From NCBI RefSeq assembly GCF_019903425.1, contig NZ_JACHUZ010000013.1, positions 562,087-626,086 on the forward strand: 64,000 bases of DNA, read 5' to 3'. A program made the position numbers and the translations under genes. The DNA is from Vreelandella halophila (GTDB taxonomy: Bacteria; Pseudomonadota; Gammaproteobacteria; Pseudomonadales; Oleiphilaceae). The notes under the pieces were generated by a model that searched no databases, was not told the DNA's origin, and saw only the letters and a list, made by a program, of their open reading frames with translations. This document shows, one piece after another, positions 57,250 through 64,000 of the stretch (the stretch's first letter is position 1; each line of letters starts with the position of its first letter).

Positions 57250-58674
57250 TCAGAAGCTGCTCCAGCCCGTGAACTCTGCGATCCGGTAGAACAGGTAGCG
57301 CCGATAGCGCCGGTCCGCCCAGACGCTGTAGGGCACGCTGCACTGGAACCCCGGGGGGTTGCTCCAGCAGCGCTCGAACCAGTCACCGGCGGCGCGCAGT
57401 GCCGGCAGCTCCTCGCCGCCCGCCAGTTCACAGCCTGCTTCAAGGTTGAGGTCATCCAGGTTGCGCCGGGTCAGATTGGCCGACCCGAGGATGAGCCCGA
57501 CACGCCCGTCCCGCCGCTCCAGCCGCAGGAACTTGCAGTGGAACTGTTCACCATGGGTCCGGTACCAGCGCACGGGGATGCCCGAGGCATGGAGTTCCAG
57601 CGCAACCTGACGGTTGGGAAGGCCGCCCTTCACGCGCCCGAAGGCGTCCTTGTTCGGGTCCAGCAGCACCCGCAGGTGGCAGCCCCGGGCATGGGCCCGT
57701 TTCAGGGCCTGGATGATGCGCCGGTGACTCAGGTAGAACATGGCCACGTCCAGCGCATCCCCGGCCTCGGCACTCCGGATCAGGGCCAGGCTCGCCTCGC
57801 GGATGCGGGATTCGGTCAGCAGCCGCAGTGCCGGTGCGCCGTCGGGCAGCGCGGCGCGGGGCGCCCTTGGCGCCATGAAATCACTCGCATGGCCCCGAAC
57901 CCAGGCCAGGAGCGCGTGTTCCTGGTCGAGCAGGGCTCGAGCGGCCTCGCCACTGATCAGGAGACCCACATTGGAATGGGCGCTGCTGGCGTCGTGGGCG
58001 TTGCCGGAGCTGACCAGCCCAAGCCAGCCATCGCCGCTGTCCGCCACCATGACCTTGCGGTGGTTGGCGCGGAAGTTGAACAGGGTCAGCCAGCTGCGCA
58101 GGGTCACCGGCCAGGGCCCGATGGGATTGGGAAGCCAGCCCTTCTGGCGCCAGCGGCCCCAGGGCTGGACCAGCAGGCGCCAGAGCACGGACCAGCTGGG
58201 ATTGGAATCCCGCAGGCGTGCCAGCGTTGTTTCCAGCACCTCCACACCGGCGGCCTCCAGTCGTCGCAGGTGGTCAGGCCAGTGAGCGCCGTAATAGCTG
58301 TTGATCGGGTCCACCAGCACGGTAACGCGAAGCCGGGGGCATTGCCGGCGGCGCTCAACCAGGGCCCGGGTCAGGGTTTCCGTGACCGGATGGTGCTCGG
58401 ACGGATCGGCGCCATCCGGGTTGAACAGGAACATGTCCATCACCAGGCGTTCCCGCGCGCCATGGATCAGCTCGAGCATTGCCGGGACCAGCTCGCGGCG
58501 GCTGCGGGAACGCCCGTGCGCATCCACGTAACGATGATCCACCAGAAAACGGGCCTCGCCCGGCTCGAACCAGGCGGATTCCATGGCAATGGCCTTCGGC
58601 AACGGCTTGGTGCGGTGGTACAGCCCCACACAGGTGAGAACCACCAGCAGTGTCAGGATCAGCCCCGTCAGCAC
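57250..58674 (-). CDS. Phospholipase D-like / cardiolipin-synthase-like protein
   Basis: 474 residues, N-terminal membrane anchor (about 2-20), then two PLD catalytic repeats. Motif 1 is HRKVMVAD followed by SSGNAHD; motif 2 is HCKFLRLE followed by GSANLTRRNL, with Glu where HKD normally has Asp. Likely transfers phosphatidyl groups or hydrolyses phosphodiesters at the inner membrane; it is not the standard ClsA. Start is GTG at 58674. It faces the HD-GYP gene tail to tail with no gap, and diverges from pirin. Confidence 0.85.
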   Translation of the reverse strand: MLTGLILTLLVVLTCVGLYHRTKPLPKAIAMESAWFEPGEARFLVDHRYVDAHGRSRSRRELVPAMLELIHGARERLVMDMFLFNPDGADPSEHHPVTETLTRALVERRRQCPRLRVTVLVDPINSYYGAHWPDHLRRLEAAGVEVLETTLARLRDSNPSWSVLWRLLVQPWGRWRQKGWLPNPIGPWPVTLRSWLTLFNFRANHRKVMVADSGDGWLGLVSSGNAHDASSAHSNVGLLISGEAARALLDQEHALLAWVRGHASDFMAPRAPRAALPDGAPALRLLTESRIREASLALIRSAEAGDALDVAMFYLSHRRIIQALKRAHARGCHLRVLLDPNKDAFGRVKGGLPNRQVALELHASGIPVRWYRTHGEQFHCKFLRLERRDGRVGLILGSANLTRRNLDDLNLEAGCELAGGEELPALRAAGDWFERCWSNPPGFQCSVPYSVWADRRYRRYLFYRIAEFTGWSSF

Positions 58675-58720
58675 CAGGAATACCCCAATCCATTTGAACG
58701 ATTCGAACAGAATCCTTTGA

Positions 58721-58749
58721 TTGTCTGGCGGTCGGCGCTGGGGAATACT
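58721..58749 (+). promoter_or_regulatory. Possible pirin promoter
   Basis: TTGTCT (58721-58726), 17 bases, AATACT (58744-58749), 40 bases upstream of the pirin start. Confidence 0.4.
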
Positions 58750-58788
58750 GGTCCCATAAGTAACCGGTATGAACCCAGGGAGTCAGAC

Positions 58789-59661
58789 ATGACCGAACGC
58801 ATTGTTGAACGCCTTATCCGGGGCGAGCGCGCCTCTGACGGTGATGGAGTCCGGCTCAGGCGCAGCCTGGGCCAGGGCCCGTTTGCACGCCTGGACCCCT
58901 TCCTGATGCTGGATGAATTCCAGGCGGATGACAGCGGCGGCCGCATCGGCGGCTTCCCGCCCCATCCACACCGGGGCTTCGAGACCGTCACCTACATGCT
59001 CGCAGGCAGCATGCACCACCGGGACTCACTGGGCAACAGTGGCCTCATCGGCCCTGGCGGGGTTCAGTGGATGACAGCTGCCGGCGGCATTGTGCACTCG
59101 GAGATGCCCGAGCTCAGGGAGGGACGGATGCGCGGCTTCCAGCTCTGGATTAACCTGCCGGCCGCGGACAAGATGAAGGCGCCGCGCTACCAGGATATCC
59201 AGGCAGAACGCGTGCCGGAGTATCCCTTCGAGGGTGGCCGCGTACGGGTGATTGCCGGTGAGATTGAACTGGAAGGCAACACCCTGGTGGGCCCGGTTTC
59301 AGGTGTGGCCACCGCGCCGACCTACCTGGACCTGATACTGGCGCCCGGAAGCGAGCTGACACTGCCCATCGAGACCGGCCGCAATGCCATGCTCTACGTC
59401 TACGACGGCGAGGTATCCGCCGGCGATGACGGCTTCTCGCCCGTCTCCGCCGGTCACGCCGGCCTTCTCTCAAGGGGCGATGAGGTGCGGCTCCGCGCCG
59501 GACAGGATGGCGCCGGCCTGCTGCTCCTTGCCGCGACTCCGGTGAAGGAATCCGTGGCCCAGCACGGGCCCTTCGTGATGAACACGCGGGAGGAGATTGA
59601 GCAGGCCATCCGCGATTATCAGGAGGGTCGGTTTGAGCGGGAGGATGTGGCGCTGTCCTGA
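58789..59661 (+). CDS. Pirin family protein
   Basis: 290-residue bicupin. The N-terminal cupin carries metal ligands in GFPPHPHRGFETVTYML, HRDSLGN and GIVHSEMPE; the C-terminal cupin is shorter. Bacterial pirins include quercetin dioxygenases and redox-linked regulators; the role here is not determined. ATG at 58789 after CAGGGAG. A much longer open frame runs upstream across the antisense of the PLD gene but is a shadow. Confidence 0.92.
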   Translation: MTERIVERLIRGERASDGDGVRLRRSLGQGPFARLDPFLMLDEFQADDSGGRIGGFPPHPHRGFETVTYMLAGSMHHRDSLGNSGLIGPGGVQWMTAAGGIVHSEMPELREGRMRGFQLWINLPAADKMKAPRYQDIQAERVPEYPFEGGRVRVIAGEIELEGNTLVGPVSGVATAPTYLDLILAPGSELTLPIETGRNAMLYVYDGEVSAGDDGFSPVSAGHAGLLSRGDEVRLRAGQDGAGLLLLAATPVKESVAQHGPFVMNTREEIEQAIRDYQEGRFEREDVALS

Positions 59662-59728
59662 AGCTTGACTGTTTAAAGCCGCTGGGGGCAATCTCCATGG
59701 AAAGCCCAATCACAGGGAGTTGTGAGGA

Positions 59729-60298
59729 ATGCCCAACCGTATTAATTATGAGTTTCTCAGTCGTCTTGAAGGTGGAAGCAGGACCAGTGGGTACGCGCCA
59801 GTGCCCAAATCGAGCAAAAGCGGTGTGACCATCGCCACCGGCTTTGATCTGGGTCAGCGTGACGAGGATGGGCTGAGGCAACTTGAATTGGGTGAATCCC
59901 TGATCGCCACCCTGAAGCCGTATCTTGGGGTTAAAGGGGAAGCCGCAGCGGCTCTGATTCGAAATAACCCCCTGACGATTACCGATTCCCAAGCGGAGAC
60001 CATTGACCAGGCAGTTAAGACGGAACACATCGGGAAGCTGAGAACCCGGTACCGTTCTGCTTCAGGCAATACCTCTGGTAAACCCTTCTTCGAGATTCCT
60101 GCCGAAGCCCAGACCGTCATCGCATCGGTGTCCTTCCAATACGGCGTCAATCTGAAGGTGGCGACCCCGAAATTCTGGAAGGCGGCGTCATCCCAGAATT
60201 GGCGACAGTCGGTTTCCATTCTGAGGAATTTTAGAGATGCCTATCCGACGCGGCGTAGAAAGGAAGCACGACTTTTGGAGAGGGTTCTCAATGAGTAA
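59729..60298 (+). CDS. Pesticin-type muramidase (lysozyme-like), putative antibacterial effector
   Basis: 189 residues consisting of essentially one pesticin C-terminal-like, T4-lysozyme-fold domain. INYEFLSRLEGG carries the probable catalytic Glu14; SGVTIATGFDLGQR carries Thr37 and Asp40; the domain also shows NPLTITDSQAE, QTVIASVSFQYGV and the YPTRRRKEARLLERV tail. No signal peptide, holin or translocation domain, so if it acts on peptidoglycan it needs a secretion route (type VI or similar) or cell lysis. GC looks lower than in neighbours. The 3' end overlaps the lipoprotein gene by 8 bases. Clear GTGAGGA ribosome site. Family assignment by motif; effector role inferred. Confidence 0.8.
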   Translation: MPNRINYEFLSRLEGGSRTSGYAPVPKSSKSGVTIATGFDLGQRDEDGLRQLELGESLIATLKPYLGVKGEAAAALIRNNPLTITDSQAETIDQAVKTEHIGKLRTRYRSASGNTSGKPFFEIPAEAQTVIASVSFQYGVNLKVATPKFWKAASSQNWRQSVSILRNFRDAYPTRRRKEARLLERVLNE

Positions 60299-60956
60299 TG
60301 CAGGACGCGGTATCCTTTGCGCACTAGCGTTTATTGCTGGATGCAGTCTGGCTGGCCAGGCCCCGCAAACGGAGCGCATCTTTAACGCCGAACTCAAGGA
60401 GGCGTCCCAGAACTACGAGCAAACACTGGAAAAGGAACGTTCACCGCTCACTTTCTCATCCGGTACCACGGTTGAGACATGCCGCGACTATCTTTCGCAA
60501 TCCGATACGGATGCGCTGGCTGACGGTGTTGATAACCGGACCGTAGCCGGGGAGTACCTGGTATGCGATTCGGTTGCCGCGCTCCATCAGGGTAACGAAG
60601 CAGGTGGAATCCAGTACAGCCCCGAGTCCTACGGCAAGCAGCTTATGACTCGGTTGGATCTCAGGGGGATTCCCTCGTCCCTGGGGCCCAGAGTAACGGA
60701 TGAGCAGACCACTCTGGCGGATGTTGCATCGGAAGGTGTGGATCATACCCGGTATGGCGTCGTCCTCGATTCGAAGAGCTGGCACTTCGCCCTGGAGGTT
60801 GTTGCATCACGAGACCTGAACGGCAACGGGCGGGCTGACTGGCTTTTATGGCTTGTGGATGAGGCGAAGGCTGGCAACTATCGTGATTACGAATTGCTGG
60901 TTGCCTATGACGTAGAGGGTTCAGGCCTGATCCAGGCTGAGCTCTTCAATCCTTAG
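60291..60956 (+). CDS. Lipoprotein of unknown family, putative immunity protein
   Basis: 221 residues. Type II signal peptide with lipobox FIAGC at Cys18; Ser at +2 predicts outer-membrane retention. The mature part shows no family I know: a charged N-terminal segment, Cys-containing YLSQSD/YLVCDS region, and a C-terminal beta-like domain with DLNGNGRADWLLWLVDEA (calcium-loop-like DLNGNGRAD). ATG overlaps the muramidase stop (ATGAGTAA) with GGAGAGGG upstream. The tight coupling and periplasmic location fit protection against the muramidase; this is inference. Confidence 0.7.
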   Translation: MSNAGRGILCALAFIAGCSLAGQAPQTERIFNAELKEASQNYEQTLEKERSPLTFSSGTTVETCRDYLSQSDTDALADGVDNRTVAGEYLVCDSVAALHQGNEAGGIQYSPESYGKQLMTRLDLRGIPSSLGPRVTDEQTTLADVASEGVDHTRYGVVLDSKSWHFALEVVASRDLNGNGRADWLLWLVDEAKAGNYRDYELLVAYDVEGSGLIQAELFNP

Positions 60957-60998
60957 GAAGACCTGAAATATCCCTGTTAACTGAGACAACCTGGACAC

Positions 60999-61033
60999 AA
61001 AAAACCCCGGAGGGCGACCTGACCGGGGTTTTT
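60999..61033. terminator. Bidirectional Rho-independent terminator
   Basis: A/T-flanked hairpin AAAAAACCCCGG ... CCGGGGTTTTT (stem CCCCGG 61005-61010 with CCGGGG 61023-61028), between the lipoprotein gene and the convergent fadE. Confidence 0.9.
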
Positions 61034-61049
61034 AACGCTCTGGTGCCGG

Positions 61050-63503
61050 TTACAGCACGTTGTGCTTCACCAGCTTGCGCTTGTTGTGGGCGAGCCCGTC
61101 GAACGGGAAGTCGTCCACGCTCAGCATCTCCAGCACTTCCTCTTCGTACTGGCGCATAAACTTGGCGTCGTCTTCGGAGATCAGGCCGGCTTCCAGCCCT
61201 GCCTCGAACTTCTGCTCGGGGTGCAGGGCCTCGGCGGGCAGCTCGCCCTTGGCGTGTGCCTTGTCCAGTGTCTTGTAGAGCTTGTCCGCGCGCGGGTAGT
61301 CCGCCAGAAGCTGGTTGTAGTGGGCCAGCGGGTTGAAGACCTCGCCCTTCTGCTCAAGCGTGTTCCAGGTGTTGCTGGTGAGCTTGGTGCGCAGGGCGGA
61401 GTCCGTGCTGATCGCGCGGGCAATGGCCTGGGTGCGCTTGTCCGAGGGTGCCTTCCAGCGCCGACCCAGCGGCATGGTGATCCAGCGCAGGGCCACGGCA
61501 ACCGCCCGGTTCGGGAGGTTGTCCAGCAGCTCGTCCAGCGCCTTCTCGGCCCGGTTCAGCAGGAACTCGCAGCTGTAGGCCATGAGTTCGCGTTCGCCTT
61601 CCACGGCCTGCCCTTCGTGCCAGTTCTTGAGCACCATGGAGGTCAGGTAGAGGTTGGAGAGCACGTCACCCAGCCGGGCCGAAAGCAGCTCACGCAGCTT
61701 GAGGTCCGAGCCCAGGGTACTCATGGCCGCGTCCGAGGCCAGCCCGAAGGCGGCGCTGAAGCGGTTCACCGCGCGGGCGTAGGGCGCCGCTGCGTTGTCG
61801 AAGGGCACATCGCCGCGGCCGATGCCGATCGCCTGTGTGAAGGCCCGGGCGGCATTGCCGAAGACCAGCGCGGCATGGTTGAAGAAGGCGTCATCGAAGG
61901 CATCGATGTCGTCGTTGTCCTTGGCCGCCAGCTCATCCAGCACATAGGGGTGGCAGCGGATCGCACCCTGGCCGAAGATCATCAGGCTGCGGGTCATGAT
62001 GTTCGCGCCTTCCACCGTGATGGAGACGGCCGAGCCGGCGAAGGACAGCCCCAGGTAGTTGCGCGGCCCCAGGGTCACGGTCTTGCCACCGTGCACGTCC
62101 ATGGCGTCGGTCAGGATGTCGCGCTGGTACTCGGTCATCTGGCTCTTGAGGATGGCCGAGGGCACCGCCGGCTTTTCGCCGTTGTCGATCATGTTGGCGG
62201 TCTGCATCACCGCGGACTGGGCGATGTAGGCCCGCCCGGCGATGCGCGCCAGGGGCTCCTGAACGCCCTCCATGTCCGCCACCGGGGTGTTGAACTGGCG
62301 GCGGATGCGGGTGAAGCCGCCGGCCAGGCCCACGGCGTAGCGGCCACTGCCGCTGGCGCCGGAGGGCAGGGTGATGCAACGGCCCACGGAGAGGCACTCC
62401 ACCAGCATGCGCCAGCCCTGGCCGGCCATGTCCGGTCCGCCGATCAGGTAGTCCAGCGGAATGAACACGTCCTTGCCTTTGATGGGCCCGTTCATGAAGG
62501 GGCTGCCAACGGGCGCGTGGCGGCGGCCTATTTCCATGCCCTCGGTGTCCCGCGGGATCAGGGCGCAGGTGATGCCCAGATCCTTCTGTTCGCCCAGCAG
62601 GTTGTCCGGGTCGAACATGCGGAAGGCCAGGCCCACCACGGTGGCGATGGGGGCCAGGGTAATCCAGCGCTTCTCGAAGTTCAGGCGCAGGCCCACCACT
62701 TCCTGGCCGTCGATCTCCTGCTTGCAGACGATGCCGGTGTCCGGCAGCGAGGTGGCATCCGATCCGGCGCGCGGGCCGGTCAGGCCGAAGCAGGGAATCT
62801 CGCGGCCGTCGGCGAGACGGGGCAGATAGTAGTTCTTCTGTTCCTCGGTGCCGTATTTGAGCAGAAGCTCGCCGGGGCCGAGCGAGTTGGGCACGCCCAC
62901 GGTGGTCATCAGCGACTCGTTCACCGAAAGTTTCTGCAGCACCGCGGACTGGGCGCGGGCGGAGAGGCCGAGGCCGCCGTACTCCTTCGGAATGATCATG
63001 CCGAAGAAACGTTCCTTCTTGAGGTAGTCCCAGACCTCCTTGGGCAGGTCCGCCCGCTCGAAGCCGATGTCCCAGGCGTTGCACATGCTGGCCGCCACGG
63101 CGCACTGGTTGTCCACGAACGTCTGCTCCTCCTGGGAGAGGCCGGTGTTGCGGTTGGTCAGGAGGCGGTGCCAGTCGGGGCGGCCGGTGAAGAGCTCGCC
63201 ATCCCAGCCAACGGTACCGGCGTCCAGGGCCTGTTTTTCAGTTTCAGAGACCTTGGGGGCGACCTTCTTGAACATGGCGAAGGCGCGAGGGGTGAGCCAC
63301 TGCCGGCGCAGGCCCGGAAGCCCGGCCAGGGCGGTGATGCCGGCGCCGATGAACAGCAGCAGGCTGAACCAGCCGGTGTGCATGAACAGGCCGATGATGC
63401 CGACCACGACCATGACCGTGATGGCTGCCACCGCGCCGGACTCGCGCCGCAGCACGAACAGCAGCCCGGCGAGCGCGAGCAGAACAACAATAAGGAGATC
63501 CAT
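61050..63503 (-). CDS. fadE: Acyl-CoA dehydrogenase FadE
   Basis: First oxidation step of fatty-acid beta-oxidation. 817 residues (E. coli FadE 814): two or three N-terminal membrane helices (about 2-65), the acyl-CoA dehydrogenase core with GMIIPKEYGGLGLSARAQS, CFGLTGPRAGSDATSLPD and GASGSGRYAVGLAGGFTRIRRQF (in adjacent blocks), and the C-terminal DUF1974-type domain. ATG at 63503 after AGGGAAACGCT; the longer upstream frame lacks a credible start. Second acyl-CoA dehydrogenase in the window. Confidence 0.95.
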   Translation of the reverse strand: MDLLIVVLLALAGLLFVLRRESGAVAAITVMVVVGIIGLFMHTGWFSLLLFIGAGITALAGLPGLRRQWLTPRAFAMFKKVAPKVSETEKQALDAGTVGWDGELFTGRPDWHRLLTNRNTGLSQEEQTFVDNQCAVAASMCNAWDIGFERADLPKEVWDYLKKERFFGMIIPKEYGGLGLSARAQSAVLQKLSVNESLMTTVGVPNSLGPGELLLKYGTEEQKNYYLPRLADGREIPCFGLTGPRAGSDATSLPDTGIVCKQEIDGQEVVGLRLNFEKRWITLAPIATVVGLAFRMFDPDNLLGEQKDLGITCALIPRDTEGMEIGRRHAPVGSPFMNGPIKGKDVFIPLDYLIGGPDMAGQGWRMLVECLSVGRCITLPSGASGSGRYAVGLAGGFTRIRRQFNTPVADMEGVQEPLARIAGRAYIAQSAVMQTANMIDNGEKPAVPSAILKSQMTEYQRDILTDAMDVHGGKTVTLGPRNYLGLSFAGSAVSITVEGANIMTRSLMIFGQGAIRCHPYVLDELAAKDNDDIDAFDDAFFNHAALVFGNAARAFTQAIGIGRGDVPFDNAAAPYARAVNRFSAAFGLASDAAMSTLGSDLKLRELLSARLGDVLSNLYLTSMVLKNWHEGQAVEGERELMAYSCEFLLNRAEKALDELLDNLPNRAVAVALRWITMPLGRRWKAPSDKRTQAIARAISTDSALRTKLTSNTWNTLEQKGEVFNPLAHYNQLLADYPRADKLYKTLDKAHAKGELPAEALHPEQKFEAGLEAGLISEDDAKFMRQYEEEVLEMLSVDDFPFDGLAHNKRKLVKHNVL

Positions 63504-63742
63504 AGCGTTTCCCTGTGTTGGCCTTGGAATTGGATTGTTCGGCTGTATACGATACCAGCAATGAGACGGATTGTATCGCCGGTGGACCCTCAGGGGGCAA
63601 GGTCTGTGCGGCAATCGGGCCAGCCCGGAACGCCATCCCCGGTTACAAATCACAACCCGGCCTACCGCTGTTCGGGGTTTACCTCTGATCAAAAGTTGTC
63701 CAGCATGGAAGAGAATCAATCCACCTGAACAGGGTGAAAGGC

Positions 63743-64000
63743 ATGATTGAAGGTATGAACCCGCAGGCAGCCAACCTGGCCCGTGATACCGGCACCCAGT
63801 CGGCCCAAGGGCGTGGCGGCCAGTCAGGCGTCGGGCCTGATGCCGAAGCCCGGCAGAACACCGCTGGCAACGGGGATGCCCGGCCCGCGCAGGACGTGAG
63901 CGTCCAGATTTCCCAGCAGGGGCTGGAATCCGCCGGCGCTAACAGTGGTGAGGCCGTACCGGATGCCTCCGCGACGGACACCAACACTGCGGCGACACTT
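63743..64000 (+). CDS. Unrecognised low-complexity protein (N-terminal part)
   Basis: ATG at 63743 with GAAAGG upstream, open to the window edge (86 codons). The visible part is rich in Gln, Gly, Ala, Asp, Ser and Thr and looks disordered; there is no signal peptide. A SVQISQQGLESAG segment recalls the short motif at the start of some secreted or flagellar-associated proteins, but no family can be claimed. Confidence 0.5.
   Translation, partial: MIEGMNPQAANLARDTGTQSAQGRGGQSGVGPDAEARQNTAGNGDARPAQDVSVQISQQGLESAGANSGEAVPDASATDTNTAATL

Noticed and set aside
57538-58788. Long open frame running into pirin from the antisense of the PLD gene
   Set aside because: Only the part from 58789 has family similarity and a ribosome site; the upstream extension is a shadow of the PLD gene.
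61062-63728. An 888-codon open frame on the + strand opposite fadE
   Set aside because: It mirrors fadE codon for codon, as expected when a GC-rich gene has strong third-position bias; the product has no domain and a composition typical of antisense frames.

Overview
This 64 kb window is chromosomal DNA from a high-GC gammaproteobacterium and spans the replication-origin region. Gene order closely follows the Pseudomonas/Marinobacter type of origin neighbourhood. Leftward from the origin it carries dnaA, dnaN, recF and gyrB. Further left come glyS/glyQ, an LpxL-type acyltransferase, trkH/trkA, rsmB, fmt, def, a LysM protein, dprA, tsaC, hemF and aroE. Rightward it carries rpmH, rnpA, yidD, yidC and mnmE, then mnmG, rsmG, parA, parB, the full atp operon, glmU and glmS. 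The genus cannot be fixed from sequence alone. No IS element, prophage, CRISPR array, rRNA or tRNA was seen.

Layout. 1-4.5 kb: leftward set aroE (cut by the window edge), hemF, tsaC, dprA and a LysM lipid-free secreted protein. 4.7-10.4 kb: rightward def-fmt-rsmB-trkA-trkH (protein maturation and potassium uptake). 10.4-12.3 kb: a 7TMR-DISM diguanylate cyclase broken by a one-base frameshift. 12.2-14.7 kb: a Fur-box-controlled siderophore receptor, with a divergent 58-codon ORF. 14.8-17.5 kb: leftward lpxL-like gene plus an Atm1-type ABC exporter. 17.6-20.6 kb: glyQS. 20.7-21.6 kb: an orphan, leaderless periplasmic-binding-protein-like gene behind a perfect -35 that overlaps a Fur-like site. 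21.6-30 kb: leftward dnaA-dnaN-[ABC1 kinase]-[tandem GST-N protein]-recF-gyrB. Two extra genes sit between dnaN and recF, and two parS sites lie inside recF. 30-30.6 kb: probable oriC. 30.6-34.5 kb: rpmH-rnpA-yidD-yidC-mnmE. 34.6-36.9 kb: a TonB-dependent receptor behind a near-perfect Zur box and a foldable leader (probable zinc receptor). 36.9-39.5 kb: an acyl-CoA dehydrogenase and a divergent DUF3833 lipoprotein. 39.5-44 kb: an AT-rich region, then mnmG-rsmG-parA-parB. 44-51.2 kb: atpIBEFHAGDC, closed by a strong terminator. 51.3-54.5 kb: glmU-glmS. 54.5-59.7 kb: MltB-type lytic transglycosylase, HD-GYP protein, phospholipase-D-like protein and pirin. 59.7-61 kb: a pesticin-type muramidase overlapping a lipoprotein gene, which looks like an effector/immunity pair. 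61-63.5 kb: fadE. The last 260 bases hold the start of an unrecognised, low-complexity protein.

Taken together this is mostly core housekeeping. Replication initiation and segregation (DnaA, DnaN, parS, ParAB), RNA modification (MnmE/MnmG, RsmB, RsmG), membrane insertion (YidC/YidD), energy (ATP synthase) and envelope precursor supply (GlmU/GlmS) are all here. The accessory interest lies in the metal-responsive genes (two Fur-like sites, one Zur box), the insertion into the dnaN-recF operon, the muramidase/lipoprotein pair and the frameshifted cyclase.
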